Of a stretch of DNA of 64,000 nt, positions 49,249-61,110 are shown piece by piece; the stretch's first letter is position 1, and each line of letters opens with the position of its first letter. The stretch lies in assembly GCF_024868665.1 (NCBI RefSeq), contig NC_079907.1, positions 17,089,155-17,153,154 on the forward strand. The letters are read 5' to 3'. The notes under the pieces were generated by a model. The model saw nothing but the letters and a program-made list of their open reading frames with translations, was not told the DNA's origin and did not search any database. This stretch comes from Triplophysa rosa (taxonomy: Eukaryota > Chordata > Actinopteri > Cypriniformes > Nemacheilidae). Made by a program: the position numbers and the translations under genes.

Positions 49249-50285
49249 TGTCATGGTTCTGCTTCCTTAGTCATGTTTTTCTTGGTCCTGTAGCAGAGCC
49301 ATGACAAAGTCTTTGGTTATGTGTGGAGAGAAACTTATTGTTGTCCTTTTGACAATAATATGTGACCCTGGATCACAAAACCAGTCTTAAGTAGCACGGA
49401 AACATTTTTAGTAAAAGACAAAAATACACTGTGTGGGTCAAAATTATCAATTTTTCTTTTATGCCAAAAATCATTAGGATATTAAGTAAAGATCATGTTC
49501 CATGAAGGTATTTTGTAAATTTCCTACCTTAAATATATAAAAACTTTATTTTTGTGAATGGATGGTCTGCCACAGTGCCCCTGATTAACAACTTCAAAGG
49601 CAATTTTCTCAATATTTTGATTTTTTTGCGCGCTCAGATTCCAGAGTTTTAAACTGTTGTATCTCAGCCAGATATTGTCCTATTCTAACAACTCATATAT
49701 CTTTAGAAAGTTTATTTATTCAGGTTTCAGATTATGTAAAAATCTCAATTTCGAAAAATTGACCCATAAGACTGGTTTTGTTGTCCAGGGTCACATATGT
49801 ATGTTCTCTCCAGTGTCTTGTCATTGGCCCCGTTCCTCTCGTTTCCTTGTTATCTTTCCCTAAGTGTTTGATTACCCACACCTGCCCTGTGTCGTTATCC
49901 CTCTTTTGTTTCCCTATGTATACCCTCTTGTTTCTTTGTCCTGTGCTCTTGTATTACGTATGTGTATGTGTTCATGCACATGTTGTTGCCCGTGTTCCTG
50001 TCCATGCCTAGTTCGTGATCTGTGAGTTTTGTGTGTTTGCTTTAGTTTTATCCTGCCTTGTTTCTATTAAGACGTTGTGTTGTGTTTTTCAGTTAGGGTT
50101 TTGCTGTTCTTGTTTTACCTTTTGCCCCACGTTGGAAGTCTTCGTTTTGTTTATATAGATTCTTAGTTTCGTTTTTCCCCCCATCGAGGGTGTTTTGTTT
50201 TGTGTTTTTAGAATAAAGTCTTTTTGTGTTAACCCCTTCACTGCTGCCTGCAATTGGGTTCTTTCCTTCATTGTGATGCGTGACA
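49249..50285 (+). mobile_element. solo LTR carrying a nested DNA element
   Basis: Starts tgtcatggttctgc and ends gcgtgaca, flanked by a perfect 5-bp duplication ttagt (49244-49248 and 50286-50290). Removing the nested element at 49361-49795 leaves about 602 bp. The downstream half shares ctctcgtttccttgt, catcgagggtgttttgtttt, an AATAAAGTC signal and ctgcctgca with the LTR at 62914-63480. Plus orientation is set by the AATAAA. No internal retroelement genes adjoin. Confidence 0.85.
49361..49795. mobile_element. nested non-autonomous DNA element, 435 bp
   Basis: Ends tgtgaccctggatcacaaaa and ttttgttgtccagggtcaca are an inverted repeat that continues inward as ccagtcttaag / cataagactgg. This pattern is an abundant fish DNA-element family. 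It lies wholly inside the solo LTR, so it inserted later. No transposase. Target duplication is ambiguous in the local TA-rich sequence. Confidence 0.85.
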
Positions 50286-50474
50286 TTAGTGGCCTATCTG
50301 GGCCTTTTGTAAAGGATTAGTGTTGTTTTAACCTTTACGTGACACAGTAAAGGTGTTCCGCAGTCATACGTGCCAGCTTTATATTATAAGAATGGTTTGT
50401 AGATCTAAAAAGCAGAGCATCTGGAAAATTTTACAAAGTATCAGACATAACTCACACTGTACTTGGCCTGAAAT

Positions 50475-50974
50475 TGTCATGAATCGTGTGCGAAAGAGAA
50501 CCCATTGCAGGCAGCAGTGAAGGGGTTAACAAAAACAAGACTTTATTTACATAAAACACAAAACAAAACCCCCGATGGGGGAAAACTCAATACAATAAGA
50601 TAATGACAGGACGAAGACTGACTAACTAACACTTAACTGAAAATAAACAACACTAGATAAACCAAACTAAACACTTACTAAGACCGACAGGACACTCCAA
50701 ACGGAACACAAGCACGGGAGAAACAGGTAATCAGGATACAAATAACACGGAACGCCACCGAAGACACCATATACAATGCACGAGCAACAAGACAATGAAA
50801 CAAGGGGGCATTAAATAGGGTAAGACAAACTAGGGATAATGACACAGGGCAGGTGGGAAACACTAGACACGGCAGGGAGGCAATCTCATGGCTTTCCCAC
50901 ATATAACCTAAGGGCTCCGTCCCGATCCTGCCACACGACTAGAAATACAGAACCAGGAAGGCAGGACTGTGACA
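50475..50974 (-). mobile_element. solo LTR, 500 bp, opposite orientation
   Basis: Ends tgtcatgaatcg and gcaggactgtgaca with a 6-bp flanking duplication tgaaat (50469-50474 and 50975-50980). On the minus strand it begins tgtcacagtcctgcc and shares cacctgccctgtgtcattat, an AATAAAGTC signal and the gcctgcaatgggttc 3' end with the plus-strand LTR 189 bases to its left. Short frames inside are not genes. Confidence 0.85.
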
Positions 50975-51749
50975 TGAAATATTTGGACTCCAAATAAGTA
51001 AAAAAAATCCAAAGGCCAGTCTGACTATGAAGACCTGTACCATCCAAAGAAGCAATGCATCTATGTGATCTATTATTAAAAATAAAAAGCCAAGTTACAG
51101 AAATATGAAAAATGTTTTGGGGCATCTTATAGGTTTGGCAAATGGGTTATAATAAAATTGCAATTCATTAAGATAATGAGTTAATGTTATGTATATGTAT
51201 TTAGGCCAAAAGTAGAAAGTAAGGTCCGGGCCCATATGCATAAACTTTATTTTTTAACGGGCCCCCTCCGTCTGTTCGCGACTGCGTTGCGCATTACGGG
51301 ACATCGATTGTTTAATCAGGTTTGTTAACCTTACATCGTGTTGATGCGCGTAAATTGCACTCAGATAGTAACGGCAGACCCCAAGGGTGAGCAAACTCCC
51401 AAGCTCCAGAAAGAGGGATAAAGTGATGCAGCCAGCATTTTGCATGTGTTTTTACACGCGACATGTGAACGGCCCTAACATTTATATAATAATACATTAA
51501 ACATTTAGCTCCTTACATCTGGCTCTTACACTCTTCCAACCTCCACTTCTGTCAATACAGCAAATCCCGTCTTCTTTCATTTGATTGGACAGTAATCCTC
51601 TCCTTTCTTCATATGTCATGGCCACCTCAATCAGATTGACATTGACGAGCTCATTCAGTCTATATTAATTCAATTTCATTCCGTTTCGACACAGCAAGGT
51701 AAACAAAGTAATGTTGTACATTATACATTATAAAATGTAACTTTGGATA
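50975..51749. other. intergenic, nothing recognised
   Basis: No supported feature. Confidence 0.5.
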
Positions 51750-51805
51750 CAGTCCCTTTGGATAAAAGTGTCTGCCAAATTAATAAATGTAAATGTAATG
51801 TACAA
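51750..51805. repeat. SINE-tail-type repeat fragment
   Basis: ctttggataaaagtgtctgc followed by caaattaataaatgtaaatg is the common 3' end of tRNA-derived fish SINEs. No head is visible. Confidence 0.6.
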
Positions 51806-53184
51806 TAATAATAGAGTGTAAATGATTATATGTATGGAAGCCAACTAATTGACAATAAACAATAAGAGACAATAAAGGCCTCTCCACTATCCCTAACCTT
51901 ACCATACTTTATTATTAAACACCTGTCAGCCAATTTCAAATATTTTCTTTATTTTGTTGAAAATAAATGCCTGTGTGATCTGATTTGTGATGTGAAAATG
52001 TAGTTCGGCAAAAGACAGATTCGTTCATATATAGCGTCAGAACTACTTGTCACGCATCTGAGTCGCTACACCACTGAAGCTGCTGGCGAATCTGAGATCA
52101 GTAATTGAGTTATTTTCTACAGTGTTGTACGCCAGTTTTTGAATATAAAATGTACTTTATAGTTTTAGTTTTAAATAATGTCTGCTTGGTAAGAGATTAT
52201 AATAAAAAAGAAAATTATACTTTATAAAGTTTAACTGTGATTAACAAAATTTTTTGGTGAAACAATTTACACCAACAAATGAAACTTTCAATGAAGTATT
52301 TTAAATTGAGTAAATGTAACTATGTATGTTGATGTTTCTCTGTCAAATACTGTCAAGATTCCGTTTTATTGTAACATGACAAGAAAAATTTGATGTTACT
52401 GTCTGTGGTTTTACGTTTCAAACAAGATTTGCACTAAAAGACTTAATTGTCATTTACTCAAATACACAGCATTTTTGCCTTACCCCCACATTTTAGCTTC
52501 TCAAACCTCTCACGCAAATGATCACTGGCAAACTCTAATTAATTGGTATGCAAATATCTGAGCCCAATTACTCCTCAATCCCAATGGACCGCCAGGCTGC
52601 ACAAGGGAGTTTGTCACATAAAAACCGTCATTGTGAGAGAAGTTTCCACTGAAGTGAAAGTATTTGATTACAGTTTTGCTTTTTGACTGAACTATTTTAC
52701 AAAACCTTCCCAGTCTGCTATACCTTTTATTTTAGTGATCATTAAAGATTACTGCCTTACTGGAAAAATTGGGAATGTTCTGATTGACAAGATGAAGAAG
52801 ATTGTGGTCAGAGACTGAAATCAGAACACCACTTACGAAAATACACATGAACTAATCCAAATCCTGTTTATTGCTGAAAAGATGTATTGATGACTTTGGG
52901 TAGTCCTTTAGTGATGTGGTGTATCTGCGTTATGAAACTTATAGAGAACACATCCTTTTCTGAGACCAACACCACATCCTGCGGCCTAGAAAGGGTGTCA
53001 ATTCCCTTTTGTGGAATTTATGGACAGAAATCTCAAGCTAAGGGTGGCTTACTCTGCTGGCTGGACAAAGACTTAAAACAGTGATTAAAATTCCAAATAA
53101 AGGCCAGAACTTTTAGGGAAACCATTCAAATATAAAAAAATCCTAGTCACCATAACCATCACATCATAAGTTCTGGTAGAGGAT
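51806..53184. other. intergenic; one enhancer-like block
   Basis: No supported gene. The block 52500-52680 is described separately. Confidence 0.45.
52500..52680. promoter_or_regulatory. candidate enhancer block (homeodomain and octamer motifs)
   Basis: ctctaattaattggtatgca overlaps a homeodomain-type TAATTAATTG and an octamer-like tatgcaaat, followed by cccaattactcc. The block is of mixed composition and free of repeats. A role in sox9 control from about 40 kb downstream is speculation; conservation must be tested. Confidence 0.25.
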
Positions 53185-53310
53185 AGTATGAGCAATGCCA
53201 AGGTCATGGGTTCGAATTCCTGGAACCAGAAACATGAACAGATAAACATGTAGGTTACTTTGAATGAGTCACCTGCAGCTGTAAATGCATAAATGTAATG
53301 TAAAATTAAA
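53185..53310 (+). repeat. tRNA-derived SINE fragment
   Basis: gagcaatgccaaggtcatgg followed by gttcgaattcc is a tRNA-type B box with flank, then a body ending ctgtaaatgcataaatgtaa. The A-box half is weak or missing. Typical of cyprinid tRNA-derived SINEs. Confidence 0.65.
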
Positions 53311-55502
53311 CATTGGGGTTATAAATGACTATATACACTGTTGCATACATTTTATGAATAACCAGATCTAAAGTATAAAATCACTATCAAAATGTCCACT
53401 TGTCTTCATTATACAACATTGTTCACAACAATGAGAAAGGAAATTCTGAAACCTACCTCCGACCACTATGACAGGTAGTCACACAACAAAGAAAAGCATT
53501 GTTTTCAGGAGAAATGTGAGACCTCTGTTCTGTTAAGTTAGTTTTGTGTTCATATCAGATAAAGAACCAAAACTCAGAACAAGGGGAAGAAAGTATGAGA
53601 AATGTCTGACTGATGGATGCTGAATACCAAAAATTTGCATAGTGTACATACAGTTAATACACTGCAGTACGTTATCTTTTACAGGTAGGTATTGCAATGT
53701 GCTTTTTATGTGTCAACAAATATCTACCTCTATGCGTGGCTAATTAATTTTCCTGCTTTTATTTTCTACAGCCACAATGGTACACATAATTGCTCCCTCT
53801 TTCTCTCTCCGGTGGCACTCTAGTAAAACTCCTCTTTGCTGTTTTATATTCTCGTTTAAATTTCTTTCAGCAGTAATGCTAACCCTCTTTTTGTTTTTTC
53901 TCTAGTGGCACACTAATAAAACTCTAGGCAACTGCACTTTGCGCTGCCGGGGGCAATGAGGGTGATAGTCTCTGCCCTCTGTCTTTACAAGTACAGCTCT
54001 ACGCAAAATAATGTTGCACAATTCATGTCTCTTGGCAAGTTCAATACACCTGGGAGACCCTAATGTCTAGCAAACTGCTGTTGCTCTGCTCAAATGGATA
54101 AACAACTGTGTGTTTTGAACCTGGCTGTGAAAGCGTTGTGGTACAAGTGAGAAAAGAAAAAGATGTGTATTATATAAAATGTTTTTTTATAATTGAAATA
54201 AGTTGAAATGTACTTTCTCCTTTCCTAGCTTGAATTGCAGAGACCATTTTAGGTAAGCTATTCATAGGTTGATTCTTCCATAAACTGTAAACACTGGGAC
54301 TTTATGGGAGAAAATTTAATTGCGCAGATTTTTCTCTGGTATAATTTTCTTTGAGGTATCAATTTTGATATTGTTCTTAAAATGGCTTCATAATTGTAAA
54401 TATACAGTAAAGAGCATAGTCTAAGAAAAAATAAGGTTAATTATATATAGCTGAAATATTCAAATCTAAATTTTCATATCGAAACCTTAAATCAGACTTT
54501 GATATATTCAAACAAATCAAAATAGATTTGTTCAACATTGTTGAGACCTTTTTCTCCAAATTCGATTTTTTTTAAAGCTGTATTATTATTTAGTTTTTTT
54601 TGTTGTTGTTTTATTCTTAAGATAAAAATCTAAAAAGTGGAACATTTTTGTATTAAAATGTATTACATTTTATTTTTAATTGATTGATATTAATGTATTA
54701 AATTAACCAGGAATTATTATTATTATCATTAGGGCAGGACTATGAAATTGTACATTTTACCTCTAAATGTAAGCTTCAGAAATTCTGAAAAGTGGCTTTA
54801 AAGGTATTTTTATGCAGAAATTGTGTGGTGTAATTACCAGGCAGTAAAACAGCATTAACATTCATCCTTGCAAACTTTACAGATCTGCTGAACTGAGGCC
54901 TCACAAAACATGGTAATCCATGTATCTCAGCACCAATCAGTGCAGATATTCAATATATGTGTTTTAAAATGATGAGGATATCTGGACACTGTTGGAGGAG
55001 GCTGTGCATTTTCAGAAGTGTGCGGAAGCGATTCATGGTTAAAACACAAATCAACCTCATATACAGCACAATCTCTTGTCCACTCTCACTCATAGTTAAA
55101 TAAACACTCTTATCATTGCTCTGAGTCTGATTATGCTATTATCATCGACTCGAGGCAAAGTCAAGGCATTGCCTCATAATGTAGGCGGGCCATTCTCAGG
55201 AAACTGCATATTGACTATCTACTGATATACTGTAACAAGGGCTGCCACTGGAATTCATAGGGCCTTTTGCTCTTTGGCTGTAATGCTGATAAGTCATCAC
55301 AATGTGGTGTGGCGCAATGTTATATGCCATTATTGATCATTTTGGTCATTTTTAGTATTATACTGATTTATGACACAGTATGTACAGTAAGTGTATTTCA
55401 AATGAAAGATGAATGTCAGTAAAGCTTTAGGAGTTAACAATAATTGCCAAATTCCATGTTCCATTAACAAATTCTGTGTTCTTTGAAGAAATGCTGAAAA
55501 GT
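53311..55502. other. intergenic, nothing recognised
   Basis: AT-rich, no supported gene or clear repeat. Confidence 0.5.
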
Positions 55503-58500
55503 TCAATTCAATTCAATTCAATTTTATTTATATAGCACTTTTCACAATGTGCATTGTTCCAAAGCAGCTTTACAGGAGCAAATAAGAAAAACACAGAAAG
55601 GTAAAACACAGCACAGTGCATGGTGTTTATAGACCAAGCAAGATCATTATAATAAATAATATCTAATAAATAAATGAATAAATAAATAAATAAATGCAGT
55701 CTCCCGGTGAGCAAGCCAACACTGCACTGCTCTGCTGTGGCGAGGAACCCAAACTCCAATGCTGAATAATGGAGAAAAAAAAACCTCGGGAGAAACCAGG
55801 CTCAGCCGGGAGGGCCAGATCTCCTCTGACGTGTCATAGCTGCACTCAGTGACCCCGACCAAAGCCACCGAGCAACGTCCACGAAGAACAGGGAGAGCCC
55901 ACGAGCCGCGACCCAGGAAGCCCCACCCGCCGAAACCGTGCAGGTCCAACCCGGTCCCATTCCGTGGTCAACAACAGACAACAGAGGGACAACCAGGGAA
56001 AAGTAGTAATGGCATAATTAACTTTATTCCTCTGTTGTCCGACATCGACCACAAAACAAGACCAACCAGACCAGACCCACACAGTCCCAACAAATGAAAC
56101 GCCCCGAACCACAACCAACAAGCCCCCCCACTCCCTACAACACCCACCCAGCTACCTCCAATCAAAGTCACTGAGTGCAGCCATAACTTCAAACTGCTGT
56201 CGTGTGATGTAAGTTTAGCATTAAATACCAAGTATTGTAAATTTAGCATTTATGTGACAGGTAGTCCGTCTTTGCTCTCGGTTGGGGATGGAATTGTCTG
56301 AGCTGGGCCGGCCAGATGGTCGCCTTTTTCTTGGGTGGTGATGGAATTGCCTTGGATGGAGCTGGATGGTCAGTCAGTCCGCAGGCTCTCGCAGGAGGAT
56401 GGCACGGGATTTTCCGATGTAGCTGGCGTAATCTCTAGTTGTGGATGGGCATATGACGTTCATCTGGGCCTGGCGGAATCTCTCCCTACCTCGGGATGGG
56501 CATCCCGAGGCGAGGGCAGAAACAGAAAGAGAATAATTAGCGTAGCTGCTGTTCATTAGCTATGTATTAGTGAATGCTTGGCTGAAAAGATGTGTCTTTA
56601 ATCTAGATTTAAATTGGGAGAGTGTGTCTGACCCTCGAATAGTATCGGGGAGGCTATTCCAGAGTTTAGGTGCTACGTATGAGAAAGCTCTACCCCCTTT
56701 GGTGGATTTAGTTATTCTAGGTGTTATCAAAAGTCTGGAGTTTTGAGATCTTAGAGAGCGTGATGGGTTGTAGTGTGGTAGAAGCTCTGTTATGTAGGTA
56801 GGGGCTAAACCGTTTAAGGCTTTATAAGTAATTAAAAGAACTTTAAAGTCAATACGATACTTAATGGGTAACCAGTGAAGGGTTGATAACATTGGGGTTA
56901 TGTGATCGTATTTTCTGGACCTGGTTAGAACTCTGGCAGCTGCATTCTGAACTAACTGTAGTTTGTTTATTGATGCTGCAGGACAACCACTAAGCAGTGC
57001 ATTACAGTAGTCAAGTCTTGAGGTCACAAATGCATGAATAAGCTTCTCTGCGTCAGCCACACATAAAATATTTCGCAATTTGGCAACATTTCTAAGGTGG
57101 AAGAAGGCTGTTTTTGTGACATTTGAGATGTGATTTTTAAATGACAGGTTGCTGTCTAATATAACGCCAAGGTCTTTAACTGTATTTGTTGGAGTAACAG
57201 TGCAGCCTTCAATTTGCAGGTCATAATCCGAAATATTCTGCTCACGTGTCTTTGGTCCGATAAGTAATATTTCTGTTTTATTAGAATTTAAAAGAAGGAA
57301 ATTACAAGTCATCCAATGCTTTATATCGTCGATGCACTCTGCCAATTTGGATAGTTGGAAGGAATCATCTGGTCTTGATGAGATATATAGCTGAGTATCA
57401 TCTGCATAACAGTGGAAGCTAATTCCATGTTTTCTAATAATGTTTCCAAGGGGCAGCATGTATATGGAGAATAGCAAGGGTCCTAAAACCGATCCCTGAG
57501 GTAATCCATAATTTACTTGCGTTAGATTTGATGATTCCCCATTTAAATGGACAAATTGATGTCTGTCTGATAAGTAAGATCTGAACCATTGTAGTGCCTG
57601 TCCCTGAATACCGGTATAATTGTGTAAGCGATCTAGAAGTATTTTATGGTCTACAGTATCGAACGCAGCACTAAGGTCGAGCAGGACTAGGAGTGAGATG
57701 TTACCTTTATCTGATGCTATAAGCAGGTCGTTTGTAATTTTAACGAGCGCAGTTTCAGTACTATGATGCGGTCTAAAGCCTGACTGGAATTTTTCGTGTA
57801 TGTCATTATTTTGTAAGAAAGAGCACAACTGAGTGGACACTACTTTTTCTAGTATTTTAGACAGGAAAGGGAGATTTGAAATCGGTCTATAGTTTCCTAG
57901 TTCATTGGGGTCTAAGTTTGGTTTCTTGATAAGAGGCTTAATGACGGCCAGTTTAAAGGCTCCTGGGACATGGCCTAGATTAATTGACGAGTTGATAATG
58001 TTATAAATGGGCTCAATTGCAACGGGTAATAACTCTTTTAATAATTTAGTTGGTATGGGGTCTAATAAGCAAGTTGTAGGTTTAGATGTTGCAATAAGTT
58101 TAATTAAATCTTCCTGTTTTATAGGTGAAAAACACTGTAGCCTTTCTTTTGGGGCGATGGTTGGTACTAATTTATAGGACAGACTTGGAGGTTGAGTTTT
58201 TACTATTTTGTCTCGTATGTTTTCGATTTTCTCTGTAAAAAAATTCATGAAATCATTGCTACCAAGGTGCGGCGGAATACCCAGGTCAGGTGAAGTCTGT
58301 TTATTTGTTAGTTTAGCAACTGTACTAAATAAAAACCTTGGATTGTTTTTGTTAGTTTCTATGAGGTTACGGAGGTGCTCAGCCTTTGCTGCTTTTAGTG
58401 CCTTTTTATAACAGTTTGCACTCTCTTTCCACGCAATTTTAAAGACCTCTAATTGGGTTTGTTTCCATTTGCGCTCCAGTTTACGTGTTTCTCTTTTAAG

Positions 58501-59427
58501 GGCGCGAGTGGTGCTATTGTACCATGGTGCTGCGTTTTTCTCATTAATCTTTTTTGACTTCATAGGTGCGACAGCTTCTAATGTATTAGAGAAAATAGTG
58601 CCCAATTTGCTGGTCATGTCATCGAGCGATTCTATATTTATTGGTATGGTTATTAAAGGAGTCAGATCTGGCAAGCTCTTTGCGAAACTATCTTTAGTAG
58701 TCGAGGTAATTGTTCTACCCTGTCGATAACGAGTTAAACGGCTGATTTCTGCAGTGCGCAGTGTACATGTTATAAGATAGTGATCAGTGACATCGTCGCT
58801 TTGAGGTATAATATCTATATTGGTTAGATCGGCTCCGTGAGATATAATCAAGTCTAGTGTATGATTAAATCGATGAGTGGGTCCATTGATGTGTTGTGTT
58901 ACTCCAAAAGAGTGTAATAGCTCTGTAAACGCCACTGCTAATGCATCGTTAGCACTATCTACGTGGATATTAAAGTCTCCGACAATTAGTACTTTATCAA
59001 CGTTAACCAATAGGTCCGATAGGAAGTCCGCAAACTCTTTCAGAAAATCAGTGTAGGGACCAGGGGGTCTATACACTGTAGCCAACGTACAAGAAAGCAA
59101 TGGTTTTTTACTGTCAATTGGAACAATTATGTTCAACGCAAGCACTTCAAATGATTTAAATTTATGCTCCGTTCTCTGAGTTACAGTAAGAAAGTCTCTA
59201 AAGATTGTTGCGACACCGCCACCTCGACCAACCGGACGTGGCTCATGCATATAACAGTAGCTTGGTGGTGTACACTCATTTAGACCGTAATAATCATTTG
59301 GTTTAAGCCAGGTTTCGGTAAGGCAAAGTATATCAAAACTGTTGTCTGTGATCATTTCATTTACAATAACTGCTTTTGAATTTAGAAGTAATTGATTTAA
59401 AAGCTGCAATCTGTAACTTTTGCCTCT
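55503..59427 (-). mobile_element. L2-type LINE retrotransposon, minus strand
   Basis: A non-LTR retrotransposon with an intact endonuclease-reverse transcriptase ORF (56560-59427) and a 3' region of about 1.06 kb (55503-56559). The 3' terminus in minus orientation ends in a short TTGAA-type repeat preceded by tatataaataaaattgaat, characteristic of fish L2 elements. The 3' region includes gtggcgaggaacccaaact, shared with the fragment at 16341-16845. Upstream of 59427 I see no clear 5'UTR or ORF1, so the copy may be 5'-truncated. Clade is called L2 from protein and tail features and could be a close relative within the CR1/L2 group. Confidence 0.85.
56560..59409 (-). CDS. LINE ORF2 protein: endonuclease and reverse transcriptase
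   Basis: 949 residues when read from a TTG at 59409; the frame is open only from 59427, and the first in-frame ATG is at 59355 (residue 19). The endonuclease is at about residues 1-215: conserved Asn in LLN (5), catalytic-type Glu in TETWL (32), GDFNIH (144-149) and TDHYL (208-212). A linker with [20 protein letters not shown] basic helices follows at about 295-350. The reverse transcriptase is at about 485-720: motif A Asp578 in [26 protein letters not shown] (635-647) and the active-site YADD at 668-671. The C terminus has the family's [10 protein letters not shown] (847-856) and [10 protein letters not shown] tail. There are no stops or frameshifts, and catalytic residues are in place. It copies LINE RNA into DNA at nicked target sites. 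Start codon uncertain. Confidence 0.93.
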   Translation of the reverse strand: MQLLNQLLLNSKAVIVNEMITDNSFDILCLTETWLKPNDYYGLNECTPPSYCYMHEPRPVGRGGGVATIFRDFLTVTQRTEHKFKSFEVLALNIIVPIDSKKPLLSCTLATVYRPPGPYTDFLKEFADFLSDLLVNVDKVLIVGDFNIHVDSANDALAVAFTELLHSFGVTQHINGPTHRFNHTLDLIISHGADLTNIDIIPQSDDVTDHYLITCTLRTAEISRLTRYRQGRTITSTTKDSFAKSLPDLTPLITIPINIESLDDMTSKLGTIFSNTLEAVAPMKSKKINEKNAAPWYNSTTRALKRETRKLERKWKQTQLEVFKIAWKESANCYKKALKAAKAEHLRNLIETNKNNPRFLFSTVAKLTNKQTSPDLGIPPHLGSNDFMNFFTEKIENIRDKIVKTQPPSLSYKLVPTIAPKERLQCFSPIKQEDLIKLIATSKPTTCLLDPIPTKLLKELLPVAIEPIYNIINSSINLGHVPGAFKLAVIKPLIKKPNLDPNELGNYRPISNLPFLSKILEKVVSTQLCSFLQNNDIHEKFQSGFRPHHSTETALVKITNDLLIASDKGNISLLVLLDLSAAFDTVDHKILLDRLHNYTGIQGQALQWFRSYLSDRHQFVHLNGESSNLTQVNYGLPQGSVLGPLLFSIYMLPLGNIIRKHGISFHCYADDTQLYISSRPDDSFQLSKLAECIDDIKHWMTCNFLLLNSNKTEILLIGPKTREQNISDYDLQIEGCTVTPTNTVKDLGVILDSNLSFKNHISNVTKTAFFHLRNVAKLRNILCVADAEKLIHAFVTSRLDYCNALLSGCPAASINKLQLVQNAAARVLTRSRKYDHITPMLSTLHWLPIKYRIDFKVLLITYKALNGLAPTYITELLPHYNPSRSLRSQNSRLLITPRITKSTKGGRAFSYVAPKLWNSLPDTIRGSDTLSQFKSRLKTHLFSQAFTNT

Positions 59428-59801
59428 TTATCACCATCTCTGTTTGAAACACAAAACTGCAGTTTACATTACTTCTTTTTATGTGTTGCAAATGACACTA
59501 CCCTTGAATTATTATTATAAGCTTACCTTTGTTTTGCGGTAAGAACCCAGTTAACACAGTTACGTTGTGATGATTTACCTGGACCGGACCATATTCGTTG
59601 CCACGACGTACCACAATAATATTACAACGACGTAACTTTGTGATTCCCATATTCGTCGTGACGATGTAACATTGGACGTTGTTGGGACATGGTGATTACC
59701 TCCTGAAGACATACCTGGGACATATCATATTCGTCGCAGCAACGTACCAAAAAACGTTTCTGGGACGTGATGAGCATGTCCTAACGACCAAACAATCACG
59801 T
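59428..59801. repeat. ACGT-rich degenerate repeat
   Basis: From about 59560 the sequence repeats loose variants of ttcgtcgtgacgatgtaac, acgacgtaac and gggacatggtgattacc. The same theme (gacgtggctaggacgtttct) forms the array at 60401-60815. No coding potential. Confidence 0.6.
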
Positions 59802-60060
59802 CAGTGGTGTAGTCTAGTTTTTTGTAGTGAGAGTATACTCTGATTCCCCCCCAACCTACTCATCTGTACCAGATCGACAACCCATGAGCACCACCACACT
59901 CACGAATGCATAGAATATGCCTCTGTATGTAATCAAGAGCATTCTGAAAGATTTATTGCAAGCACGATTTCAATAGCCAACGACGGCTGTGGGGACTTGC
60001 TGGTTTTGTTAATCACTGTCTAAATCAGTCAGTTAAGAGTTACATTTAGCCTAAGATAGT
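59802..60060. mobile_element. terminal fragment of a hAT element
   Basis: Begins cagtggtgtagtctag, identical over 16 bases to the left end of the hAT at 35002, and interrupts the ACGT-rich repeat. No matching right end or target duplication was found, so it is a fragment with an uncertain right boundary. Confidence 0.5.
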
Positions 60061-60081
60061 ATATATATATATATATATATA
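60060..60081. repeat. (TA)n microsatellite
   Basis: Eleven alternating TA units. Confidence 0.9.
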
Positions 60082-60400
60082 CAGTCCCCAAAGCACAGGT
60101 TTTATCAGCTGGCAATTTTCAATGCAAATTTGTAATCCATGTGAAAACCCAGCTATAAAGTCATTTATTTGTGATGTACTATTTCTACATAAACCCTGCA
60201 AAAAATAGTATTACATTAATTCTAGTGGTTTCCACTATTTTTTCTCTTACAAAATAAAACAATTATTGGGTGTTCTATTGATTCCCATCTGCATCTAAAC
60301 TCCTGTTTAATAGTTGTCAGAAGTCGGATTCGTCTTGACATTATAACAGATTTTACTCTCATCATAAATTTTCCACACAGTAACATAATAAATAGAAATT

Positions 60401-60815
60401 ACCAGATTCATTAATACAGTGACCAGCGTCCAGGTTATCTGAAGACCAGTACATCATGTCGCTACAACGTTCTCCATGGGATTAATTCACGATGTTATTT
60501 GAGGACGTGGCTAGGACGTTTCTGGAATGTTAGCAACAATGACCAGATTCATTAATACAGTGACCAGCGTCCAGGTTATCTGAAGACCAGTACATCATGT
60601 CGCTACAACGTTCTCCATGGGATTAATTCACGATGTTATTTGAGGACGTGGCTAGAATGTTTCTGGAATGTTAGCAACAATGACCAGATTCATTAATACA
60701 ATGACCAGTGTCCAGGTTATCTGAAGACCAGTACATCACGTCGCTACAACGTTATCCATGGGATTAATTCACAACGTTATTTGAGGATGTGGCTAGGACG
60801 TTTCTGGAACATAAG
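60401..60815 (+). repeat. tandem array, 141-bp unit, about 2.9 copies
   Basis: Units start accagattcattaataca at 60401, 60542 and 60683, exactly 141 bases apart, with only scattered substitutions. Each contains ctacaacgtt, gacgtggctag and gtttctggaa. The final unit breaks down near 60815. Noncoding satellite-like array related to the ACGT-rich sequence at 59560-59801. Confidence 0.93.
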
Positions 60816-60889
60816 CAAAAAATTCAAAGAAACGTAACGTTGCAAAGACGTGAACGTGGTCATAAAGTAATGTTATGGAGTCAAAGTAG

Positions 60890-61110
60890 TGTCACATATA
60901 TTTGCAACAAAAAAGATTTTCAAACAAAAAATAAGTTTTGCAAAATAAAAATAAAAATTGAGCAAAAAAATACAACCGCAAACCAAAATAATGAATTACG
61001 AAATAAAACTCAGGTATTGAGAGAAAAAAAATACGTTTTGCAAACAAAAAGAAAGTTTTGCAAAAAAAAATAAGTACTGAGAGATAAAATATTTTTTTCC
61101 CAAAGAAAAC
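60890..61110. repeat. A-rich degenerate minisatellite
   Basis: Repeats of a theme gttttgcaaaaNaaaaataag with ttgag spacers. Lysine-rich (plus) or phenylalanine-rich (minus) frames across it are compositional artefacts. Confidence 0.7.

Noticed and set aside
55647..56249. Frames on both strands in the LINE 3' region
   Set aside because: They lie in the noncoding 3' region of the L2 element, with no domain.
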